Source of the DNA: a virus
Virus record (IMG/VR): IMGVR_UViG_3300034685_000103
Location: 1 to 40,950 of that record
Length of the DNA stretch: 40,950 nucleotides
Strand: one strand, 5' to 3'
Numbering within the stretch: the first letter of the stretch is position 1; each line of letters opens with the position of its first letter. Position numbers and translations under genes: made by a program. This document shows, one piece after another, positions 8,968 through 17,794 of this stretch. The notes under the pieces were generated by a model. The model was not told the DNA's origin, searched no databases, and saw nothing but the letters and a program-made list of their open reading frames with translations.

Positions 8968-9371
8968 TATAATCGCCTCACAGCATTGCCTAAAGCTTCC
9001 ATTAGCAATTTTGAAGTCTCCGACGCCTCTAAAGCTCCGCTCAAAACTGTATATCCACGTGCTTCTACATATATCCCGTAGTACATTCCAGCGTAAATCA
9101 CTAATGTATAGCCATTTACTTTTTCGAGTTCGTTGCTTATTAAACTTATTTGCTCAGAAGTTAGATTTCCATTATCATGTAATAATTTTGAATCTTTAAA
9201 TATAGCATAATTAACTGAATTTCTTAGATTTGTCGTTCTATCTGTATAATTGCCGTTCTCTCTCGCCCAATTCACTGCTTCAACACCTATTCGATTTAAA
9301 GCTGCCAGCAATCCTTCATCTTTTCTTTTCAAAAGCATTTTTGTCAATTCAATTTTTTTATCGAACGGCAA
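8967..9371 (-). CDS. HK97 gp10-like neck/tail completion protein
   Basis: A 134-residue protein with the HK97-gp10 pattern: an N-terminal helix (LLAALNRIGVEAVNWARENG) followed by TDRTTNLRNSVNYAIF and a GMYYGIYVEARGY strand, where the YGxYVE segment is typical. Proteins of this family sit at the head-tail joining region. It overlaps the upstream adaptor gene by 14 bp and the downstream gene by one base, implying coupled translation. Confidence 0.8.
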   Translation of the reverse strand: MPFDKKIELTKMLLKRKDEGLLAALNRIGVEAVNWARENGNYTDRTTNLRNSVNYAIFKDSKLLHDNGNLTSEQISLISNELEKVNGYTLVIYAGMYYGIYVEARGYTVLSGALEASETSKLLMEALGNAVRRL

Positions 9372-9690
9372 GGAGAATCACTTCTTTGTGATCTTCTTGG
9401 TCATAATTCTTTCGTATAATTTTATATTTCTTTCCATCAACATAAATCGTATTTCCAACTTCCAAATAATTAAATAGAGCGGGATTTTCTACAAATAAAA
9501 TCGAATAGTCATGAATAATTTCTCCAGTATCTTCTATTTTTATATACTCTCCACTACTTGCTTTTTGAAAGTTTTCGTTTTCTATTTCAAAAGTTAGCTC
9601 TATCGTTACAGGCTCAGGAATAACAAGATTTCCATTTTCATCATAGTATGGCTCTTGTGTACTTTCTTGAAAGACTTTTAAAGTCAACAT
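9358..9690 (-). CDS. Head-tail adaptor/closure protein (likely)
   Basis: A 110-residue beta-rich protein between the connector and the gp10-like gene, where the head-closure (stopper) protein is normally encoded. Segments such as LFNYLEVGNTIYVDGKKYKI fit a small barrel. No catalytic motif. Function is inferred from gene order. Confidence 0.58.
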   Translation of the reverse strand: MLTLKVFQESTQEPYYDENGNLVIPEPVTIELTFEIENENFQKASSGEYIKIEDTGEIIHDYSILFVENPALFNYLEVGNTIYVDGKKYKIIRKNYDQEDHKEVILLAVR

Positions 9691-9691
9691 A

Positions 9692-9988
9692 TTAGCTCAC
9701 TATCCTGTATCGCATTCTTATTTTTCTTGCGTGTTCTTTCCAATCAGTTTCCAAGAATGTTCTTGATATTTGCCCCTTTGAGTACGAACGTACTAATTGA
9801 TACTTTTTTCTATCAATAGCATCGCAAACATCAGCAAGACAAAGCATTATATCAGTTTGCTTATCATTTTCGTATAAATCATCAGCGTTTAAATTGCCTA
9901 TCGATAAAAAAGCTTTGTACTGCTCATCTGTAAAAAGCTCGTTATTTGGATCAGGTACTAAATTTTTAAGCATTTCCAGATTTGTCAT
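9692..9988 (-). CDS. Head-tail connector protein (gp6-like)
   Basis: About 98 residues, all-helical by appearance, with LVPDPNNELFTDEQYKAFLS near the N-terminus and DVCDAIDRKKYQLVRSYSKG in the middle. This matches small gp6-like connectors that form a ring below the portal. I chose ATG 9988 over the upstream GTG 9997 because the AAGGTG site is then spaced properly. It overlaps the upstream gene by 23 bp. Confidence 0.65.
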   Translation of the reverse strand: MTNLEMLKNLVPDPNNELFTDEQYKAFLSIGNLNADDLYENDKQTDIMLCLADVCDAIDRKKYQLVRSYSKGQISRTFLETDWKEHARKIRMRYRIVS

Positions 9989-10235
9989 CGTTTGCACCTT
10001 CTAACAATGCTATCAATTCATTTTTTCTTACATTAGAAGGATAATCTATATGCTTTACTTCGGCTAAATCTTTCAATTCTTTTAAACTTAAATCAGAAAG
10101 TTCTTTTTCTTCAGCTTCTATTTTCTCAACTACATCTTTCATAGCTTTGTAATCTTTATCATCTATTTCAAAAACTTGATTTGTGAAATAATACTTGTTT
10201 TTGTATTTAGTTCCCATTATTGCTTTAACTTTCAT
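9966..10235 (-). CDS. Small protein with Rho-N/HeH-like C-terminal motif
   Basis: An 89-residue protein just downstream of the capsid gene. The N-terminus (MKVKAIMGTKYKNKYYFTNQ) is a short beta-type segment. Residues ~45-80 (LSLKELKDLAEVKHI, then VRKNELIALLEG) match the helix-extended-loop-helix, or Rho N-terminal-like, motif that phages often attach to small head-neck proteins. This motif usually binds nucleic acid, so a role in packaging or the connector is possible but inferred. Confidence 0.6.
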   Translation of the reverse strand: MKVKAIMGTKYKNKYYFTNQVFEIDDKDYKAMKDVVEKIEAEEKELSDLSLKELKDLAEVKHIDYPSNVRKNELIALLEGANDDKSGNA

Positions 10236-10258
10236 ATTTCACCTCCAAAAAGCAATAT

Positions 10259-10278
10259 AGGGGACTTTATCGTCCCCT
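10259..10278 (-). terminator. Hairpin after the major capsid gene
   Basis: Arms AGGGGAC at 10259-10265 and GTCCCCT at 10272-10278 enclose six bases. On the minus strand the stem is followed by ATATTGCTTTTT. It sits directly after the capsid stop codon and probably reduces read-through or stabilises capsid mRNA. Confidence 0.65.
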
Positions 10279-10283
10279 TATCA

Positions 10284-11303
10284 CTAATAGCTTATTATTG
10301 CCCATTTGTCCATTGTCTCGGCACTTGGAAGTCCAATCATCGATACAATCGTCTTGACGTTCACAGGAGACTCTCTCTTATACTGAACGGAAACAGCTAT
10401 ACCTTCATCAACGAGTTCAACTTGAGAATCGACTTTCCCCATAAGATCAGCTTCTTCCGGAGTAGTTCCATAATAGAAGTTGCCTAAATCGCCTTCGGGA
10501 ACTAGTGTCATTCTATTGTCAGGATAGAATTTGCCAGTAGCGTGTCTCTTGTTGTAAATAGCGATTGATAATCCGAGCTCGTTCAGCATAAATTCAGACA
10601 AGTTATTTGTACTTGGATACAATTGCATTGACGATAAAGCAGTTCTGATTTTCTCATTTTGTAAAATATCGTTGAATGTTTTTTGAGTACAAATAGCTCT
10701 CGTTGGTCTTTCTCCAGTGTCTTCTTCAACTTTATCTTGCATTGTTCTTATATCTTCTAACGGATTTGAGTTCACAAAGTCCGTCCATGCAGCTGTTCCA
10801 GTGAGCCCAAGTTTATGGCTTGTATCAAAGCTATAATCGTAACTTATCGGAGATCCTTCAAAATTCATTGTTATAGTTCCGTATCCGAGCAATTGCATAA
10901 TCATTCTTTCTTTTGTAACGTATGCAGATCTTAGCAAAGACGTTGCATCGTCGTATATTCTATTTACAACAGCATCAATCAGAACTTGATTTCCAGTGTC
11001 TAACACCTTCAACAATTCTTGCCTATCTTTTTCACCAATCATAAGCCCCTCTCTAAAGAACGGCATTTCACTCTCGATCTTTGTCAAGCCTTGTCTTTCT
11101 CTCAATGGAACGTCTGAATCGAATGCAGAACTTTTCAAAGCCACTGGTAATCCCGAATTGCCTTTCAAGAATGATAACGTCAAGCCCATTTGTTTTTTGG
11201 ATGGAAATAAAGCAAATCCCAAATAATCAACGTTATCATAACCAGCGTTAATCCAATAGTCTTTTATATATCTCGGAGTTACTAAATCAAATATGGTTGC
11301 CAT
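10284..11303 (-). CDS. Major capsid protein (gpE/HK97-fold type)
   Basis: A 339-residue protein matching the phage capsid E family: LFPSKKQMGLTLSFLKGNSG near residues 32-51, then SAFDSDVPLRERQG and SEMPFFREGLMIGEKDRQEL. The C-terminal VSVQYKRESPVNVKTIVSMI is also typical. It forms the icosahedral shell. It follows scaffold and decoration genes in the usual order and is followed by a stem-loop, consistent with high expression. It starts at ATG 11303 with an AGGAGG site. Confidence 0.92.
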   Translation of the reverse strand: MATIFDLVTPRYIKDYWINAGYDNVDYLGFALFPSKKQMGLTLSFLKGNSGLPVALKSSAFDSDVPLRERQGLTKIESEMPFFREGLMIGEKDRQELLKVLDTGNQVLIDAVVNRIYDDATSLLRSAYVTKERMIMQLLGYGTITMNFEGSPISYDYSFDTSHKLGLTGTAAWTDFVNSNPLEDIRTMQDKVEEDTGERPTRAICTQKTFNDILQNEKIRTALSSMQLYPSTNNLSEFMLNELGLSIAIYNKRHATGKFYPDNRMTLVPEGDLGNFYYGTTPEEADLMGKVDSQVELVDEGIAVSVQYKRESPVNVKTIVSMIGLPSAETMDKWAIISY

Positions 11304-11304
11304 T

Positions 11305-11703
11305 TTATACTACCTCCTTAGCTTCTGCCACGAATGTAATATCTTTCAACGCAGCGATAGCATCTGCGCATGGAGCTTCTGGGAGTCTGTCTAATAGTAC
11401 AAATCCATGAATAATCATGGCTCCAGTATTAGCCCCATGAGTTACATCAACATCATACAATAGTACTCCTTCAGCAGCAGATCCGTCACCGCCTTGAGTA
11501 TTCTTTTTTGCAACAGGTTCACCACGATTTGTTAGAACTGGCTTTGTGCTTCCGCCTACAATCGTTCCAGCAGGTACTATTTTCTTTCCTTCACTATTTG
11601 CAACTATTCCACTATCTGACACTAAAACATTTATTGCTACTTTGTGATCGCAGAGTAAAATCTGTTTCGTGTTTGAATAACTTGTTTCAGCGTAAAATCC
11701 CAT
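11305..11703 (-). CDS. Capsid decoration / head fibre-like protein
   Basis: A 132-residue protein between scaffold and major capsid genes. The N-terminus (MGFYAETSYSNTKQILLCDH) and the G/V-rich body (SEGKKIVPAGTIVGGSTKPV) resemble head-decoration proteins that bind the outside of expanded shells. Near residues 80-100 it reads LLYDVDVTHGANTGAMIIHG, again a decoration-type beta pattern. Assigned by context and overall pattern, not by a diagnostic motif. Confidence 0.68.
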   Translation of the reverse strand: MGFYAETSYSNTKQILLCDHKVAINVLVSDSGIVANSEGKKIVPAGTIVGGSTKPVLTNRGEPVAKKNTQGGDGSAAEGVLLYDVDVTHGANTGAMIIHGFVLLDRLPEAPCADAIAALKDITFVAEAKEVV

Positions 11704-11705
11704 TT

Positions 11706-12356
11706 TTAAATGCCTCCTCTAAAATATTTTTTTATGATACTTTCCGTTTCTTTTGTCTTTTGTTTCTTTTTTGCCAGTCTCTCTCCAATTGTTTCTTTTT
11801 TCTCTTCATTGTTTTTTGTTCTATACGTAGTTGTACTTGTTTTTTGTTTATTCTCTTGGTCTTTTTCAGAATAGATATTGAAATCTTGAATAACTTCGTC
11901 AATCTTCTTTTCTACTTCATCTAGCTCTTTTATCTCGTCTTTTCGTAAATATTTCATAACTTTCTCGGCTTGTTCTTCTGTGAGCCCCTTCTTCAATACA
12001 ACAACTTCGATTTTGTGATTAAGTCTTTCCTGAAATAACTCTTGTTCTTTTTGCTGTTCAATCTCTTTTCTTTTTTCTTCAAAATATTTTTTTATTTCGT
12101 CTTTTTCTTTTTCTTTGAATACTTTTTCTTCTTCTTCTTTTTCTTTTTTTAGTTTTTCTTCTTCTGCTTTCTTTTTCTCTTCATATTCTTTTATTAGTCT
12201 CTCGACTTCATCTTTGCTAAATCTCTTCTCTTCTTTCATACTTGTTTTATTTGTCTCATTTGAATTTTCCGTTTTACTCTGATTATCATCTCCCTTATTT
12301 GCATTTTCTGAATTTTCATTCTCGGCAAACATTTGCAAATCATAATTTAATTCCAT
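11706..12356 (-). CDS. Capsid scaffolding protein
   Basis: A 216-residue, extremely charged, coiled-coil protein. The first 20 residues (MELNYDLQMFAENENSENAN) carry the NYDLQxFAE start typical of scaffold proteins paired with gpE-type capsids. A long Lys/Glu helix covers ~40-115, and the C-terminus is basic (KKYFRGGI), as expected for the part that contacts capsid subunits. It guides procapsid assembly and is lost or cleaved before maturation. Its place directly upstream of decoration and capsid genes agrees. Confidence 0.87.
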   Translation of the reverse strand: MELNYDLQMFAENENSENANKGDDNQSKTENSNETNKTSMKEEKRFSKDEVERLIKEYEEKKKAEEEKLKKEKEEEEKVFKEKEKDEIKKYFEEKRKEIEQQKEQELFQERLNHKIEVVVLKKGLTEEQAEKVMKYLRKDEIKELDEVEKKIDEVIQDFNIYSEKDQENKQKTSTTTYRTKNNEEKKETIGERLAKKKQKTKETESIIKKYFRGGI

Positions 12357-12367
12357 TTCTAAACCTC

Positions 12368-13339
12368 CTAACTTTTTCTATATTCATTTTCAATCCATTT
12401 TTCAACAGGCGATAAAATCATCGTTATATTGCATAAACAGTTTGGATGAGCCGAGAGCCCGTTATGTGGAACTGCATTTTTTGGATATATGCCAGGTCCC
12501 AATCCATAAAGATCTTGACTCGCATAAGTTTCGCAATTACACGGCTCTTTATGACTTCGTGACAAATTCCATTTCACATTTTCAACAAAATCCAATTGAT
12601 CCATTTTCTCTTTATAGCTTCCTTTCCAAGCATTGTTAATTTCTGTTCTTGCAACTCGCATCGCATTATAGTGCAAAGTCTTTTTTACATAATCGTCTAT
12701 AACGGATTTAGCTATATTTGTATCTTTCAAAAGATCTATTTGTTTTTGTAAATATTTTGGAATCTTTATTACTTGTTCACTCGTTGTTTGTATTTGTTTA
12801 GCTGTGCTCAATGCTGAGTTTCCAAGTCTCAAATTCAAAGCTATTTGATTTTGTATTTTTCGAGCCGCTTCATCAGCATGTTTCCAAACTCTATCTGAGA
12901 GAGACAATCCATCGTTATAATATTTTCTTGTATACCACTTTGAAGCAAACTCATTTAATATTATAGCACTTTTCCATCTACTTCCAACTTTTTTCAACAA
13001 AGTATAATCTTGAAATCGATACTCCGTGTATTTATGTCTAAATTGTTTCGGCAAAAGTTTTCTCAATTCTCTTTGAAAAGCATCCAATACTTCTTTATCA
13101 GCTTTGCTTAAATATTCCAAAAATAACTTTTCAGTGCCTTTGCCCCAGCCTTGAGTGAGTAGTTTTAATTCTTTTCTAAAATCATTTGAGAATATTACAC
13201 TCGAATCTGCTCGTACAAATTTATCAAAGTTTGTACTCAATATTAATTTTCTTATTTCATTCTCAAATGGAAGCTCAATATATTTCGTATAAGCCTTCTC
13301 AAAATCATCGATGAATTCTTTTTCTCTCTGTATATCCAT
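12368..13339 (-). CDS. Minor head protein (Mu gpF / SPP1 gp7-like)
   Basis: A 323-residue protein between portal and scaffold. The C-terminal half carries the head morphogenesis signature: AMRVARTEINNAWKGSYKEK, then CNCETYASQD and SAHPNCLCNITMIL. The HPNCLC motif with nearby Cys residues could bind a metal. Family members associate with the portal and remain in the virion in a few copies, where they influence DNA delivery. The length is in the usual range. Confidence 0.87.
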   Translation of the reverse strand: MDIQREKEFIDDFEKAYTKYIELPFENEIRKLILSTNFDKFVRADSSVIFSNDFRKELKLLTQGWGKGTEKLFLEYLSKADKEVLDAFQRELRKLLPKQFRHKYTEYRFQDYTLLKKVGSRWKSAIILNEFASKWYTRKYYNDGLSLSDRVWKHADEAARKIQNQIALNLRLGNSALSTAKQIQTTSEQVIKIPKYLQKQIDLLKDTNIAKSVIDDYVKKTLHYNAMRVARTEINNAWKGSYKEKMDQLDFVENVKWNLSRSHKEPCNCETYASQDLYGLGPGIYPKNAVPHNGLSAHPNCLCNITMILSPVEKWIENEYRKS

Positions 13340-13356
13340 TTTTTAGAACTCCTCTA

Positions 13357-14529
13357 TTATTGTACTTCTTGTCTCATTCTTATATCGAGTTCGTCTATAT
13401 CATTTCTTAAAGATTCTTTTATTCTTGTTAGCAACTCTTCACTCCAGCCCTTCAATTCAGCTATTTGCTCAATTGCTATCTCATTTGAAATTAATCCACT
13501 TTGATACAATGTTATCGTTTCTGTTATTTCCTCTTTCTGATTTTGCGGAATAATATCATATACTTCAACTTCTATTTGAGTTTGCAGTCTCAACATTTCT
13601 TGAATGTAGTTAAATAATTTTCTTATGCCTTTTGCAAAGTTATCTCGATACAATTCAATGATTGAAATTAAACTCAATAATTTCAATGATATTGCATATC
13701 CACTCTCTCCACTTCCTTGAATTGCTTCTTGTATTTTTAGCTCGGGATACTGCTCTTTAACTTGCTTTTTAAGCTCTTCAATTTTATCTTTGAGAATACT
13801 AACTACATTTCCTTGCATTTCCAAATATTTAATCTCTCCGCCTTCTTCAACTTGCAAATGTTCAATCTCATTGTCTTCAATATCCGACGCCGATCTTTGT
13901 ATTTTCATTTGCCCCCAAGTTGGAGCGTCTGCGTGTTTTGTGAATATAACTTCCATATCCGCCTCGTATTTGTTTATGAGATCTAGCAAATCAGGCAAGT
14001 TTTCAATTCTTGATATAGTCTCCGTTCCACCTTCTTCATCTTTTCCGGAGATTTCAAAGATGGGGAAGATCATATTTTCATAAAGTATCGGTGTAGCTTG
14101 CTCTTCTCCAATTCTCATCCATCTTTTGTTATCTTTGTCAATGAAATATTCTTTATGCTTGAACGGACTTTCTCTATTTATTTTAGCATTGATTATATTT
14201 CCTTGCGAGTCGTATTCGCAAGCTATTTGATCAGATGAGTAGATAAAAATAACAGGCTTATTATTAATGACTTCAATGTCAACAAAAGCCCGATCGTATA
14301 GTTGTTCTTTGATTATTTTTGATTTTATGTAGTTCCAGTCTATTTGAGAAGTGATTTCATCTGCTCTAACTTTCACCGAATCTCGTATAAGAGAAACATC
14401 TGTATCAATGATAACAGGCACAGGATTGTATATTTGTTTTACACGAGGCAAAAGTCCACGTAGATTTTTATATATCTCATCGTATGCTTCACCTTTCGTT
14501 AGTTTTTCAAATATAACTCTGTTCATCAT
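13357..14529 (-). CDS. Portal protein
   Basis: A 390-residue protein encoded immediately after the large terminase (shared base 14529, ATGA-type overlap) and before the minor head protein. The central part has portal-type features: an early beta region (VIFIYSSDQIACEYDSQGNI), a helix-rich region around ENLPDLLDLINKYEADMEVI, and a long C-terminal helical section. Portals form a dodecameric ring through which DNA enters. It is on the short side for the SPP1-like class. The call rests on order, size and pattern. Confidence 0.8.
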   Translation of the reverse strand: MMNRVIFEKLTKGEAYDEIYKNLRGLLPRVKQIYNPVPVIIDTDVSLIRDSVKVRADEITSQIDWNYIKSKIIKEQLYDRAFVDIEVINNKPVIFIYSSDQIACEYDSQGNIINAKINRESPFKHKEYFIDKDNKRWMRIGEEQATPILYENMIFPIFEISGKDEEGGTETISRIENLPDLLDLINKYEADMEVIFTKHADAPTWGQMKIQRSASDIEDNEIEHLQVEEGGEIKYLEMQGNVVSILKDKIEELKKQVKEQYPELKIQEAIQGSGESGYAISLKLLSLISIIELYRDNFAKGIRKLFNYIQEMLRLQTQIEVEVYDIIPQNQKEEITETITLYQSGLISNEIAIEQIAELKGWSEELLTRIKESLRNDIDELDIRMRQEVQ

Positions 14530-15728
14530 CAGACGCTCCTTTTTATTTTAATCTTGATATTCCTTGCCGTTTCATCGTATCCCATGAAGTACTCACAAGC
14601 ATATCTCATAGCGTCCATTGCGTGATCTTTAAACTTGACTGGCTCATCGAGTATATTTCCTTTGCTATCTTCTTTATATTTATAATTCTTTATTTCATCT
14701 ATTGTGTTTATACAATCTTCATGTATATAAATCTTTTTTCTTTTTAGCAAGTCTATTCCATTTGCGACTTTTTGCTTTGCTTTTTTTGCAGCTCGAATAT
14801 TGAAACCTGCTCGTTCTATTTCTTTTATCCTGTCTGGTTCTGTATCAGAATATATTTCATCATATCTATTGTCTACAAAATTTTTCAGTTTCTCGATTAA
14901 ATCTTCATTAGTCAAATGAGTTTCGTATAGCTCATCAAGAATATAGATATCATCGTCTTTTATGCCAATCTTCAAACAAGCTGTCGGATTGTTATATCCA
15001 AAGTCAAGCCCGTAAACTATCTCATCGAATTTTGCAGGTACATCTTTTACAATTACATAATTATTATACACCTTATTTTTAAGTATTGCATACTCCCCGA
15101 GGGTATATATTTGATAATAAGCTTTGTCTTGTTCTTTCAAGTATTCTAGCATTTTCGTGTATTCACTGTCAAGAAACGGATTGTCAATGTAGGTAGTATG
15201 CAAAATTGCTACATCGTCGTTTTCTTGCTCAAAGAACTGTTTCTGCGTCCATCCTGCGACGGGGTTGAATGTCAAAAACATTTGATTGACTGAATTTGTC
15301 GCTCTTCTCAATCTCAATTTCAACTGCAAATAGTCCTCGTAGTCAAATTCCGTTGCTTCCTCCATCCATATGTAATTGAACTCCGAAGACTTAATTTTTT
15401 CAGCGTCGTCCAAACCTCTGAAATAAATTTCATTCCTTCTCGGCAATTGCAAAACTTGCTCTGTTTTGTTCTCCATATATGGTATTTCAAGCTCATTCAA
15501 TATTTCATGTACCAATTGCCATGTAGTAACTTTTAGTGAGGGATTATATTTTCTGGTAATTAAAAGCCTTTTGTTCCTATTACTCAACAACTTTTCGATT
15601 AATAAAAATTGAGCAACAGTATAAGACTTCCCACTTCCTGCTCCACCATATACTATGATTTCTTTCTGCTTTTGGCTTTCTTGAAGAAACGCATATATTT
15701 TCTTTATTACCTTAACTCTCGCTTCCAT
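14529..15728 (-). CDS. terL: Terminase large subunit
   Basis: A 399-residue packaging motor. Walker A is GGAGSGKS at residues 28-35 and Walker B with the catalytic Glu is YIWMEE at 119-124. The RNase H-like nuclease domain has GLDFGYNNPTA with Asp242, SDTEPDR with Asp295, and a final DHAMDA at 368-373, a three-acid metal site. The enzyme pumps DNA through the portal using ATP and cuts the concatemer. It overlaps the small subunit gene by 17 bp. Length is typical of compact TerL proteins. Confidence 0.95.
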   Translation of the reverse strand: MEARVKVIKKIYAFLQESQKQKEIIVYGGAGSGKSYTVAQFLLIEKLLSNRNKRLLITRKYNPSLKVTTWQLVHEILNELEIPYMENKTEQVLQLPRRNEIYFRGLDDAEKIKSSEFNYIWMEEATEFDYEDYLQLKLRLRRATNSVNQMFLTFNPVAGWTQKQFFEQENDDVAILHTTYIDNPFLDSEYTKMLEYLKEQDKAYYQIYTLGEYAILKNKVYNNYVIVKDVPAKFDEIVYGLDFGYNNPTACLKIGIKDDDIYILDELYETHLTNEDLIEKLKNFVDNRYDEIYSDTEPDRIKEIERAGFNIRAAKKAKQKVANGIDLLKRKKIYIHEDCINTIDEIKNYKYKEDSKGNILDEPVKFKDHAMDAMRYACEYFMGYDETARNIKIKIKRSV

Positions 15729-16110
15729 CTTGCTTTTCCTTGTCGATATATTCTACAACTACCTTGAATCCATCTTTATCCGCCGATAAATCGACTTTGT
15801 CTTTCCTTCCCCAGTCCTCAAAATACTTTCTTTCAAGCCACCACGCTGCTGCTTGCCAATTCCCTTCTTGCGCTGCACGTTGAATCAATGCGACATTTCT
15901 TGCAATTGCGTCTTTTTCTGCCTTTTTCACAGTCTCGTAAAATTCTCTTTTCATGCCGCTTTTAGCTTTCTCACCTTCGTTTAACCAGCGAAACCACGTC
16001 GAATCATCTATTCCGAGGATAGGGGGTATATCTTTTATATAATTTCCTGCAGAAACCAGTTTAAACGCTTCTTTGATAAGTTCTTTTGTTAATTTCGATT
16101 TTCTCGGCAT
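15712..16110 (-). CDS. terS: Terminase small subunit
   Basis: A 132-residue DNA-recognition subunit. The N-terminal helix-turn-helix is visible at about 5-45 (AGNYIKDIPPILGIDDSTWF and RWLNEGEKAKSG). A helical oligomerisation segment follows (ETVKKAEKDAIARNVALIQR) and then the WQAAAWWLERKYFEDWGR segment typical of this terminase family. It binds the packaging site and stimulates TerL. The gene overlaps terL and sits just after the glycosyltransferase gene. Confidence 0.9.
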   Translation of the reverse strand: MPRKSKLTKELIKEAFKLVSAGNYIKDIPPILGIDDSTWFRWLNEGEKAKSGMKREFYETVKKAEKDAIARNVALIQRAAQEGNWQAAAWWLERKYFEDWGRKDKVDLSADKDGFKVVVEYIDKEKQDGSES

Positions 16111-16116
16111 TTCTTT

Positions 16117-16986
16117 TCACCTCTTCTTATATCTTCCAGAAACAATCTTCGGAACGCAATGTTCCCAATCTATAACATGATGTAATCGATAGTATACATT
16201 CCCCATCGCATCTATTTTAACACACGACGGCGCAAGCATAACTGTATAAAAGCTCTTCACATACGTTCCTAAATCCTTGTACGCCTCTGTCAACCCGCCT
16301 GCATTTGTCTGTGTAGGCAATTGCGCAACAGTCACGAACGCAACACTAAAAATCAACTCTCCCCTAATCCCATGAAACACATACGCATTCACATCTTCAT
16401 TGATTCGCCCCATGAACTCCATCTTTCTATACGTTCTGAAAAAGAAAGAATTCATCGCTTTTCTTTTGAAACCCTTCAGCATAAATCCATCAATACCCCC
16501 GATAAAATCTCCCGTCTGCGCATATGCAATTGTCAAAGCTCCAGTTTCATCCAAAACATCAAATGTTACTTCAAACAATTTATCTAAATTTTTCACCTGA
16601 CGTCTTTTTCGAATCACAGTTTCACTTTCGCCTACAATAAATAACTTTTCATAATTGATACTTTGATAATCATCATCCAAAACAACAAAATGTGTCAATC
16701 CTAAATCTTCAGCAATCTTGAAAATATAGTTTCTTGCATATACAACAACATTTCTTTCATTCAAGTTGTCCATCATATCAAACATTTCTTTTGCTTCATC
16801 TTTTGAAAATACAATCACTTTATTTTTGAATTTCTCTTTGTATTGTTCTAACGTCTCATCTTCATCATCACATATTATATACCAGTCACCAGTATATCTC
16901 CCTTTTTTCAACATATTGATAGTTTTGACTCTGTCTGGCCTTCCATGCGAAAGAATGAAAACCGCACTTTTCCTATTCTTCTTCAT
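16117..16986 (-). CDS. Glycosyltransferase of the TET-associated (TAGT) type
   Basis: A 289-residue GT-A-like enzyme. It starts with AVFILSHGRPDRVKTINMLK, has a nucleotide-sugar-type segment DWYIICDDEDETLEQYKEKF, then ARNYIFKIAEDLG followed by FVVLDDDYQSI, where the acidic DDD cluster is the expected metal/nucleotide-sugar site. I recognise it as the TAGT family found in phages beside ParB-like genes and terminases. The family is predicted, and in some cases shown, to add sugars to modified DNA bases. I chose ATG 16986, which overlaps the ParB-like gene by 14 bp. No TET dioxygenase is visible in the window, so the substrate is unknown. Confidence 0.8.
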   Translation of the reverse strand: MKKNRKSAVFILSHGRPDRVKTINMLKKGRYTGDWYIICDDEDETLEQYKEKFKNKVIVFSKDEAKEMFDMMDNLNERNVVVYARNYIFKIAEDLGLTHFVVLDDDYQSINYEKLFIVGESETVIRKRRQVKNLDKLFEVTFDVLDETGALTIAYAQTGDFIGGIDGFMLKGFKRKAMNSFFFRTYRKMEFMGRINEDVNAYVFHGIRGELIFSVAFVTVAQLPTQTNAGGLTEAYKDLGTYVKSFYTVMLAPSCVKIDAMGNVYYRLHHVIDWEHCVPKIVSGRYKKR

Positions 16987-17728
16987 AATCTTCACCGTAC
17001 AACTCCGCAACTCTTTTTGAAAACCTCACAAATCCCTTCGCAATCGCATCTTCAAAATCTACAATAACAAGCGCAAGTTCTTCAAACATTTCTTGTGTTT
17101 CTAGACTTGCAAAAGCATAATAATCTGCAATCTTTGCAAAATTGAACTTCAAAAATCGACTCGCAGCTAATTTCAAAAATTCTTTGACTTTATCATCACA
17201 ATTTGATTTTTCTATCTTCTCCAAAAGCTCAAAATATTTTTCTTTCTCAACAAGTTCTTCAAGCTTCACTCCTTCTTTCGGCTCATATTGAACCGCATCC
17301 ACTTTGTACGTATACGGGTTCATCTTTTCTGCGTCTACTCCTACAAGCATTTTGCTAACTTCATCCATATCAAAACCTGTCAATTCTATTTCTTCCGAGT
17401 CCAAATCAAACTCTTTCAACAATTCTTTCAATTTTTCCTCATCCCAATCCCCGGTAATTTTGTTCAACGCAATATTCAAAGCCTTTTCTTTCTTTTCATC
17501 CAAATCTACAATCACCGCGTCAACTTCTTTTACCCCCAACTCTTTCAACACTTTTACTCTCTGATTACCCCCAACAACATGCATATTTCTTTTATTGATT
17601 ATAATAGGTTCTACATAACCAAACTCTTCTAAACTTTTTTTAAGCTTTTTGAAAGTTGACTCATCTATTTTTCGAGGATTATAATCAGGCAACTTAATCT
17701 CGCTTATATTTATTTTTTCTATTTCCAT
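16973..17728 (-). CDS. ParB-like N-terminal-domain protein
   Basis: A 251-residue protein. Residues ~1-90 form a ParB/sulfiredoxin-like domain: INISEIKLPDYNPRKI, VEPIIINKRNMHVVGGNQR and RVKVLKELGV, where the GGNQR box is the conserved nucleotide-binding segment. The remaining ~150 residues are helical and not recognised. Free-standing ParB-like proteins are common next to phage terminase and TAGT genes, and some of the superfamily are CTP-dependent switches or nucleases. There is no ParA here, so a partition role is unlikely. The gene overlaps the glycosyltransferase gene, which suggests shared work on phage DNA. Confidence 0.82.
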   Translation of the reverse strand: MEIEKINISEIKLPDYNPRKIDESTFKKLKKSLEEFGYVEPIIINKRNMHVVGGNQRVKVLKELGVKEVDAVIVDLDEKKEKALNIALNKITGDWDEEKLKELLKEFDLDSEEIELTGFDMDEVSKMLVGVDAEKMNPYTYKVDAVQYEPKEGVKLEELVEKEKYFELLEKIEKSNCDDKVKEFLKLAASRFLKFNFAKIADYYAFASLETQEMFEELALVIVDFEDAIAKGFVRFSKRVAELYGEDYEEE

Positions 17729-17751
17729 AATTTACCCCCTTTTTTAAAAAA

Positions 17752-17790
17752 AAGACGCTTCCCTTCTTTCCTTAAGGTTTTTTGCGTCTT
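17752..17790 (-). terminator. Rho-independent terminator after the truncated ParB gene
   Basis: Arms AAGACGC (17752-17758) and GCGTCTT (17784-17790) form a 7-bp stem; a smaller CCTT/AAGG stem lies inside the loop. On the minus strand it is followed by a run of eight T. It separates the 52-codon ParB piece from the full ParB-like gene. Confidence 0.75.
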
Positions 17791-17794
17791 TGTG